DNA of 64,000 nt from JAOUEA01 sp041287635 (GTDB taxonomy: Bacteria > Actinomycetota > UBA4738 > HRBIN12). Numbering within the stretch: the first letter of the stretch is position 1; every line of letters starts with the position of its first letter. Below are positions 8,078-16,703 of the stretch, one piece after another. Location: the NCBI GenBank assembly GCA_041287635.1, contig JBGGNG010000149.1:3543-67542 (forward strand), in the 5' to 3' direction. The notes under the pieces are model-generated. The model saw nothing but the letters and a program-made list of their open reading frames with translations. It had not been told where the DNA came from and searched no databases. The position numbers and the translations under genes are program-made.

Positions 8078-9616
8078 GTGCTGACCTCCCTCGTGTGTCT
8101 CCTGTCGTCGCGCCGTGCCCGTCGCACGGTGGCCGCCGCCGTGTGCGCGCCCGTCCTGCTCGGCGCCGGCGTCGCCGCCGGCCAGGTCGCAGGCGCTTGG
8201 ACCGAGTTCCAGGGAGGGCCGTCGAAGACCGGTGTCGCGACCGACGGCCCCGACCCCGGATACCGCCGGGCGTGGAGCACCCCGTTCGACCCGGGTGGTC
8301 CCGGCGACCGCTTCGGCCTCTCGGCGCCCGTGATCGCCGAGGATGTCGCGGTGGCGGTCGGTCCCGACGCGGTGATCGGCGTCGACCTCGGCTCGGGCGA
8401 GCAGACGTTCTCGGTGGATCGCGCCGTCGGTCCCTCGGTGCCGGCAGCCGTGGCCCCGCTCGGCGACGGCGCGGCGGTCGTGTATACGGAGGGATGGGGC
8501 GAGGGGCCGCCTCCCGCACCTGGCTCCGAGGTCAGTCCGACCGCGTCGGCGAGCCCGGGGACCCCTGCCGACGCTGACGTCGAAGGCCTCGTCGAGTCCG
8601 GCCTCACCGCGTTCGATCTTGGGAGCCAGGAGCGGTTGTGGCCACCGGTGCCGCTCGATGGCGTGAGCCGAACGGGGGTCACCGTCGACGACGGGTCGGC
8701 GTTCGTCGGCGTGAACGGCGGCACCGTGATCTCCGTCGATCTCGCCGATGGGAGCGTCGATTGGCGCCGCGAGCTCGATGCGATGCTCGTCACCCCGATC
8801 ACGGTGATCGATGCGACGGTGCTGGTCGGCCTGCAGGGCGACGGCGACACCCAGCCCGTCGTCGTGGCGCTCGAGGCGAACACTGGCGAGGAGCGATGGC
8901 GACACGAGCCCTCGGCGCGGTCATCCGTCGTCTCAGCGATCTCAGCCGACCAGGGGACCGCCTTCGCGATCTTCGCGGGCCTGTCGGAGACATCGGTCGT
9001 CGCGCTCGACCTCGCCGACGGAACCCAGCGCTGGAGCCGTCGTGTGAACGCCACCTTCGACGTGATCGCACCCCCCGTCGTGGGGGCGGAGACGGTCTTC
9101 GTGACGGATCTGATCGGACACACCCGCGCCCTCGATGCCGGCACGGGGCAGCAACGGTGGGACTTCGCGCAGAACGTGCCCGTGTTCCGGAGCGTGCCGG
9201 TGCTCGTCGGGGCGCACCTGCTCGTGCCGACCCTCGAGGGTGAGCTCGGCGCGATCGACGCCGAGACCGGCGAGCTGGTCTGGCGTCTGCAGGCGGACGG
9301 CGCGCCGATCCGCTCGGTGGCGGCGGCGGGTGATGTGCTCGTGGCGGTGCGCGGCGCCGGTCGATCGGGGCTCGAGGGGTTCGAGCACGACCCGGACGCG
9401 GCACTCGTGCGCGAGGCTTCGCCGACGACGCTTGCTCCGGGACGCATGGTCGGCGCGATCGCGATCGCGGCGATCCCGCTCCTGGTGGTCGTGCTCCTGC
9501 TGGGGCGGATGCTCATCGCTCGCATGGGCCCGGCGTTCCCGGGCGACGACGAGCAGGTGTCCGAGGACGACGAACACGTCGTCGACCCGTGGGAAGCCGA
9601 GGACCCGACCCCGTGA
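8078..9616 (+). CDS. PQQ-like beta-propeller membrane protein
   Basis: A 512-residue envelope protein. An N-terminal signal/anchor (about 13-37) is followed by a domain of repeated PQQ-like beta-propeller blades recognisable by A-D-x-x-T/D-G-x-x-x-W endings (VDLADGSVDWRR, LEANTGEERWRH, LDLADGTQRWSR, LDAGTGQQRWDF, IDAETGELVWRL). A C-terminal membrane helix (about 455-480) leads to a short acidic cytoplasmic tail, so the propeller faces outside. BamB-like scaffolding is one possibility; no enzymatic residues are evident. A Pro/Ser-rich insertion interrupts the early blades. It overlaps the next gene by 4 nt, so the two products probably work together. Confidence 0.8.
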   Translation: MLTSLVCLLSSRRARRTVAAAVCAPVLLGAGVAAGQVAGAWTEFQGGPSKTGVATDGPDPGYRRAWSTPFDPGGPGDRFGLSAPVIAEDVAVAVGPDAVIGVDLGSGEQTFSVDRAVGPSVPAAVAPLGDGAAVVYTEGWGEGPPPAPGSEVSPTASASPGTPADADVEGLVESGLTAFDLGSQERLWPPVPLDGVSRTGVTVDDGSAFVGVNGGTVISVDLADGSVDWRRELDAMLVTPITVIDATVLVGLQGDGDTQPVVVALEANTGEERWRHEPSARSSVVSAISADQGTAFAIFAGLSETSVVALDLADGTQRWSRRVNATFDVIAPPVVGAETVFVTDLIGHTRALDAGTGQQRWDFAQNVPVFRSVPVLVGAHLLVPTLEGELGAIDAETGELVWRLQADGAPIRSVAAAGDVLVAVRGAGRSGLEGFEHDPDAALVREASPTTLAPGRMVGAIAIAAIPLLVVVLLLGRMLIARMGPAFPGDDEQVSEDDEHVVDPWEAEDPTP

Positions 9617-10578
9617 CGAACAAGAACAAGCGCTCGAAGCCTCGCGACCGCGACGACGGGCACCGTTCCGCGCCGCCGGCCTCGCGCGGGGCCGAGCCAG
9701 CGCCGCGGAGAGGGCTGCTCGACTCGCTCTTCTCGCCGCGGGTCGGCTCGACCTCGATGCCCAGCATCCGCACGTCGGCCGCTCGAGGCCTCGCCGTCGT
9801 CGCGGGCACCCCGGTGCTCGCGGTCGGGGCCGTCGCGCTCGTCGTCCTCGAATGGCTCGCGGCGCTGGCACTCGGGTACGAGGGCCCGTTCGCGCTCTTC
9901 GTCAACGCCCTGGGGTTGGCGCCGGTCGGCACGAGCTTCGACGCCACGCTCTCCACGTCGCTGTTCGGCCTACAGGGAGGGTTCTTCGCGATCCTCGGGT
10001 TCGTGGCGTTCCGGGCGATGGTGCAGGCGCTCCTCGTCGCGGTGATCGTGGAGGTCCTGCGCTCGGCCCCTCTCGGTCGGTGGACTCTCATCCGGGCGCT
10101 CAGGACCCTGCCGGCGGCACTGGCGGTCAACATCGCCGGCATCGGATTGCTGACCCTGGCCAGTCTGCTGGGGCCGCTGCTCGGTCCGGCGTTCGGGCTC
10201 CTGATCCAGATGGCCGCGCTGGTGGGCGGCGTCTACGTGCTGAGCTTCGCACCGGTGATCGCGGCCGACGAGGGGCGCCGCCTCTCCGACGCGATGAGCC
10301 GGTCGGTGCGGGCGGCCCGCATGCCGGGATCGGGCAACCTGACGCTCGCCGCGATCTACGTCGTCGCCTCGATCGCGATCCTGGTCGTGCCGGGCAAGCC
10401 CGGGTCCGATCTCGGGGTGAACCCGACCGTCTCGGCGTGGGTGATGGTGCTGGTCGCCAACCTCCTCCACGTGGTGATGCAGGCTATGGTGGCCTTCCGA
10501 TACCTGTCGGTTGCCGACGAAGTGCCCGACGCCGCTCCGAGACGGCAGGCGGCCCCTCGCGCGCGGTCCCGTGGCTGA
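9613..10578 (+). CDS. Multi-pass membrane protein of unknown function
   Basis: A 321-residue protein with a basic, disordered N-terminal tail (about 45 residues rich in Arg, Lys, Ser, Pro) and about five to six hydrophobic segments between residues 50 and 300, with a basic tail (RRQAAPRARSRG). I do not recognise a family. The GTG start at 9613 overlaps the stop of the propeller gene (GTGA), implying translational coupling, so an envelope complex with the propeller protein is a fair guess. No catalytic motifs are visible. Confidence 0.7.
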   Translation: MTNKNKRSKPRDRDDGHRSAPPASRGAEPAPRRGLLDSLFSPRVGSTSMPSIRTSAARGLAVVAGTPVLAVGAVALVVLEWLAALALGYEGPFALFVNALGLAPVGTSFDATLSTSLFGLQGGFFAILGFVAFRAMVQALLVAVIVEVLRSAPLGRWTLIRALRTLPAALAVNIAGIGLLTLASLLGPLLGPAFGLLIQMAALVGGVYVLSFAPVIAADEGRRLSDAMSRSVRAARMPGSGNLTLAAIYVVASIAILVVPGKPGSDLGVNPTVSAWVMVLVANLLHVVMQAMVAFRYLSVADEVPDAAPRRQAAPRARSRG

Positions 10579-10615
10579 TCGCCGGGGGCAGCGGTCGACG
10601 GGGGAACGCCGCTGC

Positions 10616-10750
10616 TAGACTTCTCGCGCCGGCGCATCTGCGCCGAGCTCACACGTTCGGGGACCGCATCGCCGGGGTCCCGCGCCTCACGAAGGCGGGC
10701 CGGCGACGGGACGATCCGAGCGGAGGAACTGAAACCGAGAAGGAGGCCCC
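10616..10750 (+). promoter_or_regulatory. rpsB promoter and structured leader
   Basis: TAGACT (10616-10621) is a good -10 and leaves a leader of about 120 nt before rpsB, unusual here where most genes look leaderless. The leader holds a perfect GGCGCA-TC-TGCGCC inverted repeat (10631-10644) and a second complementary pair GGGACC/GGTCCC around 10660-10681, then the AAGGAGG ribosome-binding site. S2 autoregulation by leader RNA is known in other bacteria; here it is inference. Confidence 0.45.
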
Positions 10751-11773
10751 GTGCCTGTCGTGACCAGGCGGGAGCTCCTCGAAGCGGGCGTGCACTTCGG
10801 CCACCAGACCCGTCGGTGGAACCCGAAGATGCAGCGATTCCTCTACGGGGAGCGTTCCGGCATCTACATCATCGACCTCGAGAAGTCCCTCGCGGGGCTC
10901 GAGGAGACCCACGAGTTCGTGCAGGGCCTCGGCCGTCGGCGCGGCATCGTGCTGTTCATCGGGACGAAGAAGCAGGCCCAAGAAGTCGTGCAGGACCATG
11001 CGACCCGTATCGGCATGCCGTACGTGAACCACCGATGGCTCGGCGGCATGCTCACGAACTTCACGACCATCTCCAAGCGGCTGCTCCGCCTGCGCGAGCT
11101 GCACGAGATGGAGCGCACCGGTGCGCTCGACTACCTCCCCAAGAAGGAAGCGATCAGGTTGCGCCACGAGCGCGACAAGCTGACGCGCAACCTGGGGGGC
11201 ATCCAAGACCTCGAGCGCCTGCCCGACGCCGTCTTCGTGATCGACACGAAGAAGGAGCACATCGCCGTCAACGAGGCCAGGAAGCTGGGCATCCCCGTGA
11301 TCGCGATCGTCGACACGAACTGCGACCCCGACGAGGTCGATTACGCGATCCCGGGCAACGACGACGCGATCCGCGCCGTGAGCCTCGTGGCCCGCGTGGT
11401 CGCCGACGCTTTGGCCGAGGGCTACGGCATGGCGAAAGACGAGGACGTCGAGCGCGTCACCACCCGCTCGGCCGTCCCGGCGGCCACCGGACCGCGCTCG
11501 ACGGCCGCCCCGGCGAGGGTGGAGGAGTCCGAGACACCGTCCGCCGAGGACGCCGCCGCGATCGCCGCGAGCACGGTCTTCGAGCCCGACGCGCCCGAGG
11601 CCCCTGCAACCGAGGGGGCTGCCGAGCCGATGGCCGAGGGATCGACCGAGGTCCTCGAAGACGCCTCGGCGGCCGAGACCGTCGTGGTGACCGATCCGGT
11701 CGAGGCCGTGGCATCGGCCGTCGCGGACACGCCCGAGGAGCCGGCCGCGGAGATGCCCGAGGAGCAGGCATGA
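10751..11773 (+). CDS. rpsB: 30S ribosomal protein S2
   Basis: A 340-residue S2. Residues 1-240 are the standard protein: LLEAGVHFGHQTRRWNPKM at the N-terminus, IYIIDLEKS, VNHRWLGGMLTNF and IPVIAIVDTNCDPD. The following 100 residues are an acidic Ala/Glu/Pro/Thr-rich extension, a feature of many actinobacterial S2 proteins, though long. GTG start with an excellent AAGGAGG 4 nt upstream. The stop overlaps the tsf start (ATGA), the usual rpsB-tsf operon. Confidence 0.97.
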   Translation: MPVVTRRELLEAGVHFGHQTRRWNPKMQRFLYGERSGIYIIDLEKSLAGLEETHEFVQGLGRRRGIVLFIGTKKQAQEVVQDHATRIGMPYVNHRWLGGMLTNFTTISKRLLRLRELHEMERTGALDYLPKKEAIRLRHERDKLTRNLGGIQDLERLPDAVFVIDTKKEHIAVNEARKLGIPVIAIVDTNCDPDEVDYAIPGNDDAIRAVSLVARVVADALAEGYGMAKDEDVERVTTRSAVPAATGPRSTAAPARVEESETPSAEDAAAIAASTVFEPDAPEAPATEGAAEPMAEGSTEVLEDASAAETVVVTDPVEAVASAVADTPEEPAAEMPEEQA

Positions 11774-12411
11774 GCGACTACTCGCCCACCGCCACCGAGG
11801 TGAAGCAGCTCCGCGACGCCACCGGCGCCGGCATGATGGACTGCAAGACGGCGCTGATCGAGTCCGGCGGCGACCTCGAGCGCGCGGTCGAGTACCTGCG
11901 CGAGAAGGGACTCGCCTCGGTCGCCAAGCGTGCCGGACGCTCTGCCAACCAGGGGCTGGTGGACGCGTACGTGCACTTCAACAACACCGTGGGCGTGCTC
12001 GTCGAGGTCAACTGCGAGACGGACTTCGTCGCCAAGACCGAGGACTTCCAGCGGCTCGTGAAGGACATCGCGCTGCACATCGCGAGCCCCTCGGCGCCGC
12101 GGTTCCTGACCCGTGAGGAGGTGCCGCGGGCCGAGCTCGATCAGGAACGGCACATCGCCGAGGTGCAGGCCAAGGAGGCCGGCAAGCCCGAGAACGTCGT
12201 CGAGAAGATCGTCGAGGGCAAGATCAACGCGTACCTCAAGGACATCGTGCTGCTCGATCAGCCGTTCGTGAAGGACGACTCGAAGACGGTGCAGCAGTTG
12301 CTCGACGAGACATCGGCTAAAGTGGGCGAGCGCATCGCGATCCGCCGGTTCGTCCGGTTCAAGCTGGGCGAGGCCGGCGATGACGAGGCGGCGGACGGTG
12401 ACGCGTCGTAA
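11770..12411 (+). CDS. tsf: Elongation factor Ts
   Basis: A 213-residue EF-Ts, the nucleotide exchange factor for EF-Tu. It has the N-terminal UBA-like domain (VKQLRDATGAGMMDCKTAL), the TDFVAK loop (NCETDFVAKTEDF) that touches EF-Tu, and one core subdomain ending in the C-terminal module KVGERIAIRRFVRF. It is shorter than the 283-residue E. coli protein, matching the compact form in several Gram-positives and Thermus. Short acidic tail. Start ATG overlaps the rpsB stop. Confidence 0.97.
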   Translation: MSDYSPTATEVKQLRDATGAGMMDCKTALIESGGDLERAVEYLREKGLASVAKRAGRSANQGLVDAYVHFNNTVGVLVEVNCETDFVAKTEDFQRLVKDIALHIASPSAPRFLTREEVPRAELDQERHIAEVQAKEAGKPENVVEKIVEGKINAYLKDIVLLDQPFVKDDSKTVQQLLDETSAKVGERIAIRRFVRFKLGEAGDDEAADGDAS

Positions 12412-12458
12412 GGTCTGGGTCGACCGCGAGCGGTAGGCCCGACGGGGGAGGGGAGCGC

Positions 12459-13187
12459 ATGGCCGACGACGGAGGCACGCCGCGAGCCCAGTACGGGCGA
12501 GTGTTGCTGAAGCTCTCCGGTGAGGCCTTCGCTCCCACAGATGCCGAGTACGGCATCAACACCGATGCCACGGCGCTGATCGCCCGGCAGCTCGCCGAGG
12601 TCGTCGACCTCGGGGTGCAGACCGCGGTCGTCGTGGGGGGCGGCAACATCTGGCGGGGCCGGCAGGCCCCGGGTATCGATCGCAACCGCGCCGATTACAT
12701 GGGCATGCTGGCCACCGTGATGAATGCACTGGCCCTGCAGGATGCACTCGAGAAGATCCACGTCACGACCCGGGTGCAGACGGCCATCTCGATGACCCAG
12801 CTCGCCGAGCCATTCATGCCGCTGCGGGCCAGGCGCCACCTCGAGAAGGGGCGTGTGGTGATCTTCGCGGCGGGCCTCGGCGTGCCGTACTTCTCCACCG
12901 ATACGTGCGCCGCTCAGCGAGCGCTGGAGATCGGCGCCGACGCGTTGCTCAAGGGCACGAAGGTCGACGGCGTCTACACCGCCGACCCGGTCCTCGACGC
13001 CTCGGCGAAGCGCTTCGACGAGATCGAGTACGTCGACGTGCTGAAGGAGGGCTACCAGGTCATGGACGCCACCGCGATCTCGCTGTGCATGGAGAACAAG
13101 CTGCCGATCATCGTCTTCAATCTCCGCGAAGAGGGGAACATCCGTCGCGTGGTCAACGGCGAGCCCATCGGCACGCTCGTCCACTGA
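12459..13187 (+). CDS. pyrH: Uridylate kinase
   Basis: A 242-residue hexameric UMP kinase of the amino-acid-kinase fold, making UDP from UMP with ATP. RVLLKLSGEAF at the N-terminus binds phosphate; VVVGGGNIWRG, DYMGMLATVMNALALQDAL and GTKVDGVYTADP are diagnostic. Start ATG with GGGGAGGGGAG upstream. It lies between tsf and frr as usual in bacteria. Confidence 0.97.
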   Translation: MADDGGTPRAQYGRVLLKLSGEAFAPTDAEYGINTDATALIARQLAEVVDLGVQTAVVVGGGNIWRGRQAPGIDRNRADYMGMLATVMNALALQDALEKIHVTTRVQTAISMTQLAEPFMPLRARRHLEKGRVVIFAAGLGVPYFSTDTCAAQRALEIGADALLKGTKVDGVYTADPVLDASAKRFDEIEYVDVLKEGYQVMDATAISLCMENKLPIIVFNLREEGNIRRVVNGEPIGTLVH

Positions 13188-13196
13188 AGGAGTCCG

Positions 13197-13760
13197 ATGA
13201 CGATCGATTCCAGCCTCAAGGACGCAGCCCACAAGATGGAGCAGGCGGTCACCCATCTCAAGGACGAACTCTCCGCGATCCGCACGGGCCGCGCGACCCC
13301 AGCGGTGCTGAACCGCGTCACGGTGGAGTACTACGGCACGCCCGTGCCCCTGAACCAGCTCGCCTCCATCAACGTGCCGGAACCCCGCCTGCTGTCGGTG
13401 CAGCCGTTCGACAAAGGTGCGATCGGGGCGATCGAGAAGGCGATCCAGTCGAGCGACCTCGGCATCACCCCGTCGAACGACGGGCAGGTGATCAGGTTGG
13501 CGTTCCCCCCGCTCACCGAGGAGCGGCGCAAGGAGCTCGTGAAGCAGGTCCACACGCGCGCTGAGGAGGCCCGCGTCTCAGTGCGCAACGTGCGGCGCCA
13601 CGCCAAGGAAGAGATGGAGAAGCTTGAGCGTGAGGGCGGCATCTCGGAAGATGACCTCGTGCGGGGGGAGAAGGAGCTCCAGAAGCAGACGGATCGGCAC
13701 GTGGCGGAGATCGACGTGATCCAGGACCACAAGGAGCAGGAGCTCATGGAGGTCTCGTGA
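13197..13760 (+). CDS. frr: Ribosome recycling factor
   Basis: A 187-residue RRF that, with EF-G, splits post-termination ribosomes. The long helical bundle is bracketed by HLKDELSAIRTGRATPAVL at the N-terminus and VRNVRRHAKEEMEKLE in the third helix, with the domain II segment VEYYGTPVPLNQLASI. Length is typical. It starts 9 nt after pyrH with AAGGAG upstream and overlaps cdsA by 4 nt. Confidence 0.97.
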   Translation: MTIDSSLKDAAHKMEQAVTHLKDELSAIRTGRATPAVLNRVTVEYYGTPVPLNQLASINVPEPRLLSVQPFDKGAIGAIEKAIQSSDLGITPSNDGQVIRLAFPPLTEERRKELVKQVHTRAEEARVSVRNVRRHAKEEMEKLEREGGISEDDLVRGEKELQKQTDRHVAEIDVIQDHKEQELMEVS

Positions 13761-15490
13761 CGGGCGACAAGCGCAACGGCGACGATCTGTTCGAGGACCT
13801 CGACAAGTTCTTCGCACCCATCAAGGACGTCGACTGGGACGAGCCGGCGTCGGCCGGCGCCCGCGAGACGCCGAGCGAGGAGCACGTATCGATCCGCGCC
13901 GATGAGCCGGAGGTCGCTGCTCCGGCCCAGGTCGAGCCTGAAGTGCCGGAGCAGCCCGAGGAACCCGACGAACCCGAGGACGAGGACTGGTACGACACCA
14001 CGGTGCTGGAGACGATCGAGGGCATCGGCGCCGACGATGAGGCCGAGGAACCGGTCGTCGCCGTGGGCGAGGTCGCCGACGATGAGATCGGCACCGAGGT
14101 CGTGGGTGAGGTCGTCGAGCCGGCTCCGGGCCAGGCGGGTCTCTTCGGCCAAGGCCATGAGCCCGAGGACGAAGCCGACGGCGGATGGGGCGTGACCGAC
14201 GACGAATCGGTCGTCGGCGAGTACGCGGAGGCGACCCTCGTGGGTGACGACGAGGAACCCGACGCAGGCATCGGCACCGAGACCGCTCCGATCGCCACGA
14301 TCGACGAGCTGATGGGCGACGTGGAGTCGCCCGACGAGGGCGCCGTCGAGCGAGCCGCGGAGTACTTCGCGCCGTCGGTTCGTGGGGAAGACGCGAGCGA
14401 GGAGCCCGAGCAGGTCGTCGTCGGCTCAGAAGGCGTGGGGTGGGACGACGGGTCCTCCGTGACGCCAGAAGTCGGCGGCACGTTGATCGGCGAGCTCGGA
14501 GCCGACGAGGTCGAGCAGGACATCCTCTCGGACCTTGGCGGAACCGATCCCGAGCCCGAGACCGTGATGGTCGGAGCCGGGGAGGGCCTGGGTGGCCCGA
14601 GCTGGCAGGAGCCCGGCTCCGTCGAGGTCGGTGCCGACGCCGAACGCCGAGGCCCAGGCCCGGGTGAGCGAGACGTGCCGGCCGCGTTCCTCACGGGAGC
14701 CGTGCTCGCGATCGCGGCACTCGCCGCGCTGCTGATCGGTGACTGGTTGTTCGGTCTGCTCGCGGCCGCGATCGTGTTGCTGGCGCAGGGGGAGCTTTTC
14801 GGCGTGATGGTGAAGCACCGTCGCCAGCCTGCGACCGCCGTCGGATTGATCGCCGGCGCGTTGATGCTCGCCGCCGCGTACTTCCGGGGCGAGAGCGCGG
14901 TGCTCGCGATGTTCGCGCTCGGTGTGGCGGCCACGTTCCTCTGGTTCATGTCGGGGCCCATGAGCGCGCGTAAGGACGTCACCGTCAACATCGGGCTGAC
15001 CGTGCTCAACATGGCCTGGGTGCCGCTGTTGGGCAGCTACCTGCTGGTCCTGCTCGAGGGTGAGAGCGGCACAGCGCTGGTCGTGAGCGTGATCGGCCTG
15101 ACGTTCGTCTACGACACGGCCGCGTTCCTGTCGGGCTCGGTCTGGGGCGGTCAGTTCTTCCAGCGCCCACTCGCGCCGACGGTGAGTCCGAAGAAGTCGA
15201 TCGAGGGCGTGATCATCGGCTCCCTCGTGACGGTGGTGGTCGCGGTCACACTGGTGACGTCGTTCGTCGATCCTTTCGAGAACCTGCGCATCGAGGCCCT
15301 GCTGCTGGGGCTCGTCGTCGCGGCTGCCGCGACCTTCGGCGACCTCGCGGAGTCGTTGGTCAAGCGCGACATGGGCATCAAGGACATGGGAAGCATCCTG
15401 CCCGGCCACGGCGGGGTGCTCGACCGCATCGACTCTCTGCTGTTCGTCGCGCCGGCCGCCTTCTTCCTGTACCGCATCATCATCGCCTGA
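13757..15490 (+). CDS. cdsA: Phosphatidate cytidylyltransferase with long acidic N-terminus
   Basis: A 577-residue protein, about twice the usual CdsA length. Residues about 310-577 are a complete CdsA: seven or so membrane segments, TVSPKKSIEG, and the signature KRDMGIKDMGSILPGHGG-x-LDRIDSLL with the catalytic Asp residues, making CDP-diacylglycerol for phospholipid synthesis. Residues 1-305 are extremely acidic (Glu, Asp, Gly, Val, Pro), with repeated patterns of the EPE/DDE type and no recognisable domain, presumably cytoplasmic and disordered. The GTG start overlaps the frr stop, and the extension has normal GC-rich codons, so it is genuinely coding. Confidence 0.92.
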   Translation: MTGDKRNGDDLFEDLDKFFAPIKDVDWDEPASAGARETPSEEHVSIRADEPEVAAPAQVEPEVPEQPEEPDEPEDEDWYDTTVLETIEGIGADDEAEEPVVAVGEVADDEIGTEVVGEVVEPAPGQAGLFGQGHEPEDEADGGWGVTDDESVVGEYAEATLVGDDEEPDAGIGTETAPIATIDELMGDVESPDEGAVERAAEYFAPSVRGEDASEEPEQVVVGSEGVGWDDGSSVTPEVGGTLIGELGADEVEQDILSDLGGTDPEPETVMVGAGEGLGGPSWQEPGSVEVGADAERRGPGPGERDVPAAFLTGAVLAIAALAALLIGDWLFGLLAAAIVLLAQGELFGVMVKHRRQPATAVGLIAGALMLAAAYFRGESAVLAMFALGVAATFLWFMSGPMSARKDVTVNIGLTVLNMAWVPLLGSYLLVLLEGESGTALVVSVIGLTFVYDTAAFLSGSVWGGQFFQRPLAPTVSPKKSIEGVIIGSLVTVVVAVTLVTSFVDPFENLRIEALLLGLVVAAAATFGDLAESLVKRDMGIKDMGSILPGHGGVLDRIDSLLFVAPAAFFLYRIIIA

Positions 15491-15522
15491 GCCTCGTTCC
15501 AAGCGTTCCGCCCGGCTCGGGG

Positions 15523-15528
15523 TACCCT
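15523..15528 (+). promoter_or_regulatory. -10 element of dxr, leaderless type
   Basis: TACCCT, 7 nt before the dxr ATG. Confidence 0.45.
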
Positions 15529-15535
15529 TGAGCGC

Positions 15536-16693
15536 ATGAAAGCGTTGACGATCCTCGGTTCCACGGGGTCGATCGGCACGCAGGCCCTCGACGTGGTGCG
15601 GCGCAACCCCGACCGGTTCAAGATCGTCGGGCTGTCCGCGGCGGGCGCCAACCTGGAGCTGCTCGCCGGGCAGATCCGTGAGTTCCTGCCCCCGGTGGTC
15701 GCGCTGGCGGACGACGGGGCGGCAGCCGACGTGAAGCAGAAGATCGGCGCCGTGGCCGGGGTCGAGATCGTGGAGGGCCCCGACGCCGCCGAGCGCCTCG
15801 CCGCTGAGACCGAGGCCGACATGGTGCTGAACGCGCTGGTCGGATCCGCCGGACTCGCGCCCACGCTCGCGACCCTGCAGTCGGGCAAGACCCTCGCGCT
15901 CGCGAACAAGGAGAGCCTGGTCGTGGGCGGCGAGCTCGTGACGGACCTGATCAAGGGCGAGCCCGAGCGCTTGCTGCCCGTGGACTCCGAGCACGCCGCC
16001 CTCGCGATGGCGATGCGCGGCGAACGCCGCGAGGACCTCAAGCGCGTCGTGCTCACCGGCTCGGGCGGTCCGTTCCGAGGCTGGACCCGCAACGAGCTCG
16101 CGAAAGCCAGCGTCAAGGAGGCGCTCGCCCATCCGGTGTGGACGATGGGCCCGAAGATCACGATCGACTCGGCTACGCTCATGAACAAGGGCCTCGAGGT
16201 GATCGAGGCGCACTACCTGTTCGATCTCGAGTACTCCTCGATCCACGTGCTGATCCACCCCGAGGGACTGGTGCACGCGATGGCCGAGTTCCGCGACGGC
16301 AGCCTGCGCGCCGAGATGGCGACGCCCGACATGCGGCTGCCGATCCAGCTCGCGCTCGCCTGGCCCGAGCGGCTCCCGACCGGCGTCGAGCCGGTGCCGC
16401 TCACCGAGCGACCGCTCACGTTCGAGCCGGTCGATCGCGAGGCGTTCCCGGCCGTCGATCTGGCGTATCGGGTCGGAGGCCTCGGGCTCACGTTCCCCGC
16501 GGTGATGAACGCCGCGAACGAGGTCGCCGTGATGGCGTTCCTCGAGGGGAAGATTCCCCTCACCCGCATCGTCGAGCTGGTGCAGACCGTGGTCGACGAG
16601 CACGAGCCCGCCTCGGTGGTCTCGATCGTGAACATCGAACGCGCCGACGCCTGGGCGCGGCAACGCGCCGCCGAGCTCGCCGAGGAGCGATAG
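15536..16693 (+). CDS. dxr: 1-deoxy-D-xylulose 5-phosphate reductoisomerase
   Basis: A 385-residue enzyme converting DXP to MEP with NADPH, the committed step of the non-mevalonate isoprenoid route. LGSTGSIGTQALDVV is the NADPH loop; ALANKESLVVGGELV, LPVDSEHAA and TGSGGPFRG the active-site segments; HPVWTMGPKITIDSATLMNKGLE the conserved core. The C-terminal domain has the LTFPAVMNAANEVAV motif. Full length. With ispG at 20.5 kb it shows this organism uses the MEP pathway. Confidence 0.96.
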   Translation: MKALTILGSTGSIGTQALDVVRRNPDRFKIVGLSAAGANLELLAGQIREFLPPVVALADDGAAADVKQKIGAVAGVEIVEGPDAAERLAAETEADMVLNALVGSAGLAPTLATLQSGKTLALANKESLVVGGELVTDLIKGEPERLLPVDSEHAALAMAMRGERREDLKRVVLTGSGGPFRGWTRNELAKASVKEALAHPVWTMGPKITIDSATLMNKGLEVIEAHYLFDLEYSSIHVLIHPEGLVHAMAEFRDGSLRAEMATPDMRLPIQLALAWPERLPTGVEPVPLTERPLTFEPVDREAFPAVDLAYRVGGLGLTFPAVMNAANEVAVMAFLEGKIPLTRIVELVQTVVDEHEPASVVSIVNIERADAWARQRAAELAEER

Positions 16694-16703
16694 CCCTTCC
16701 CCC

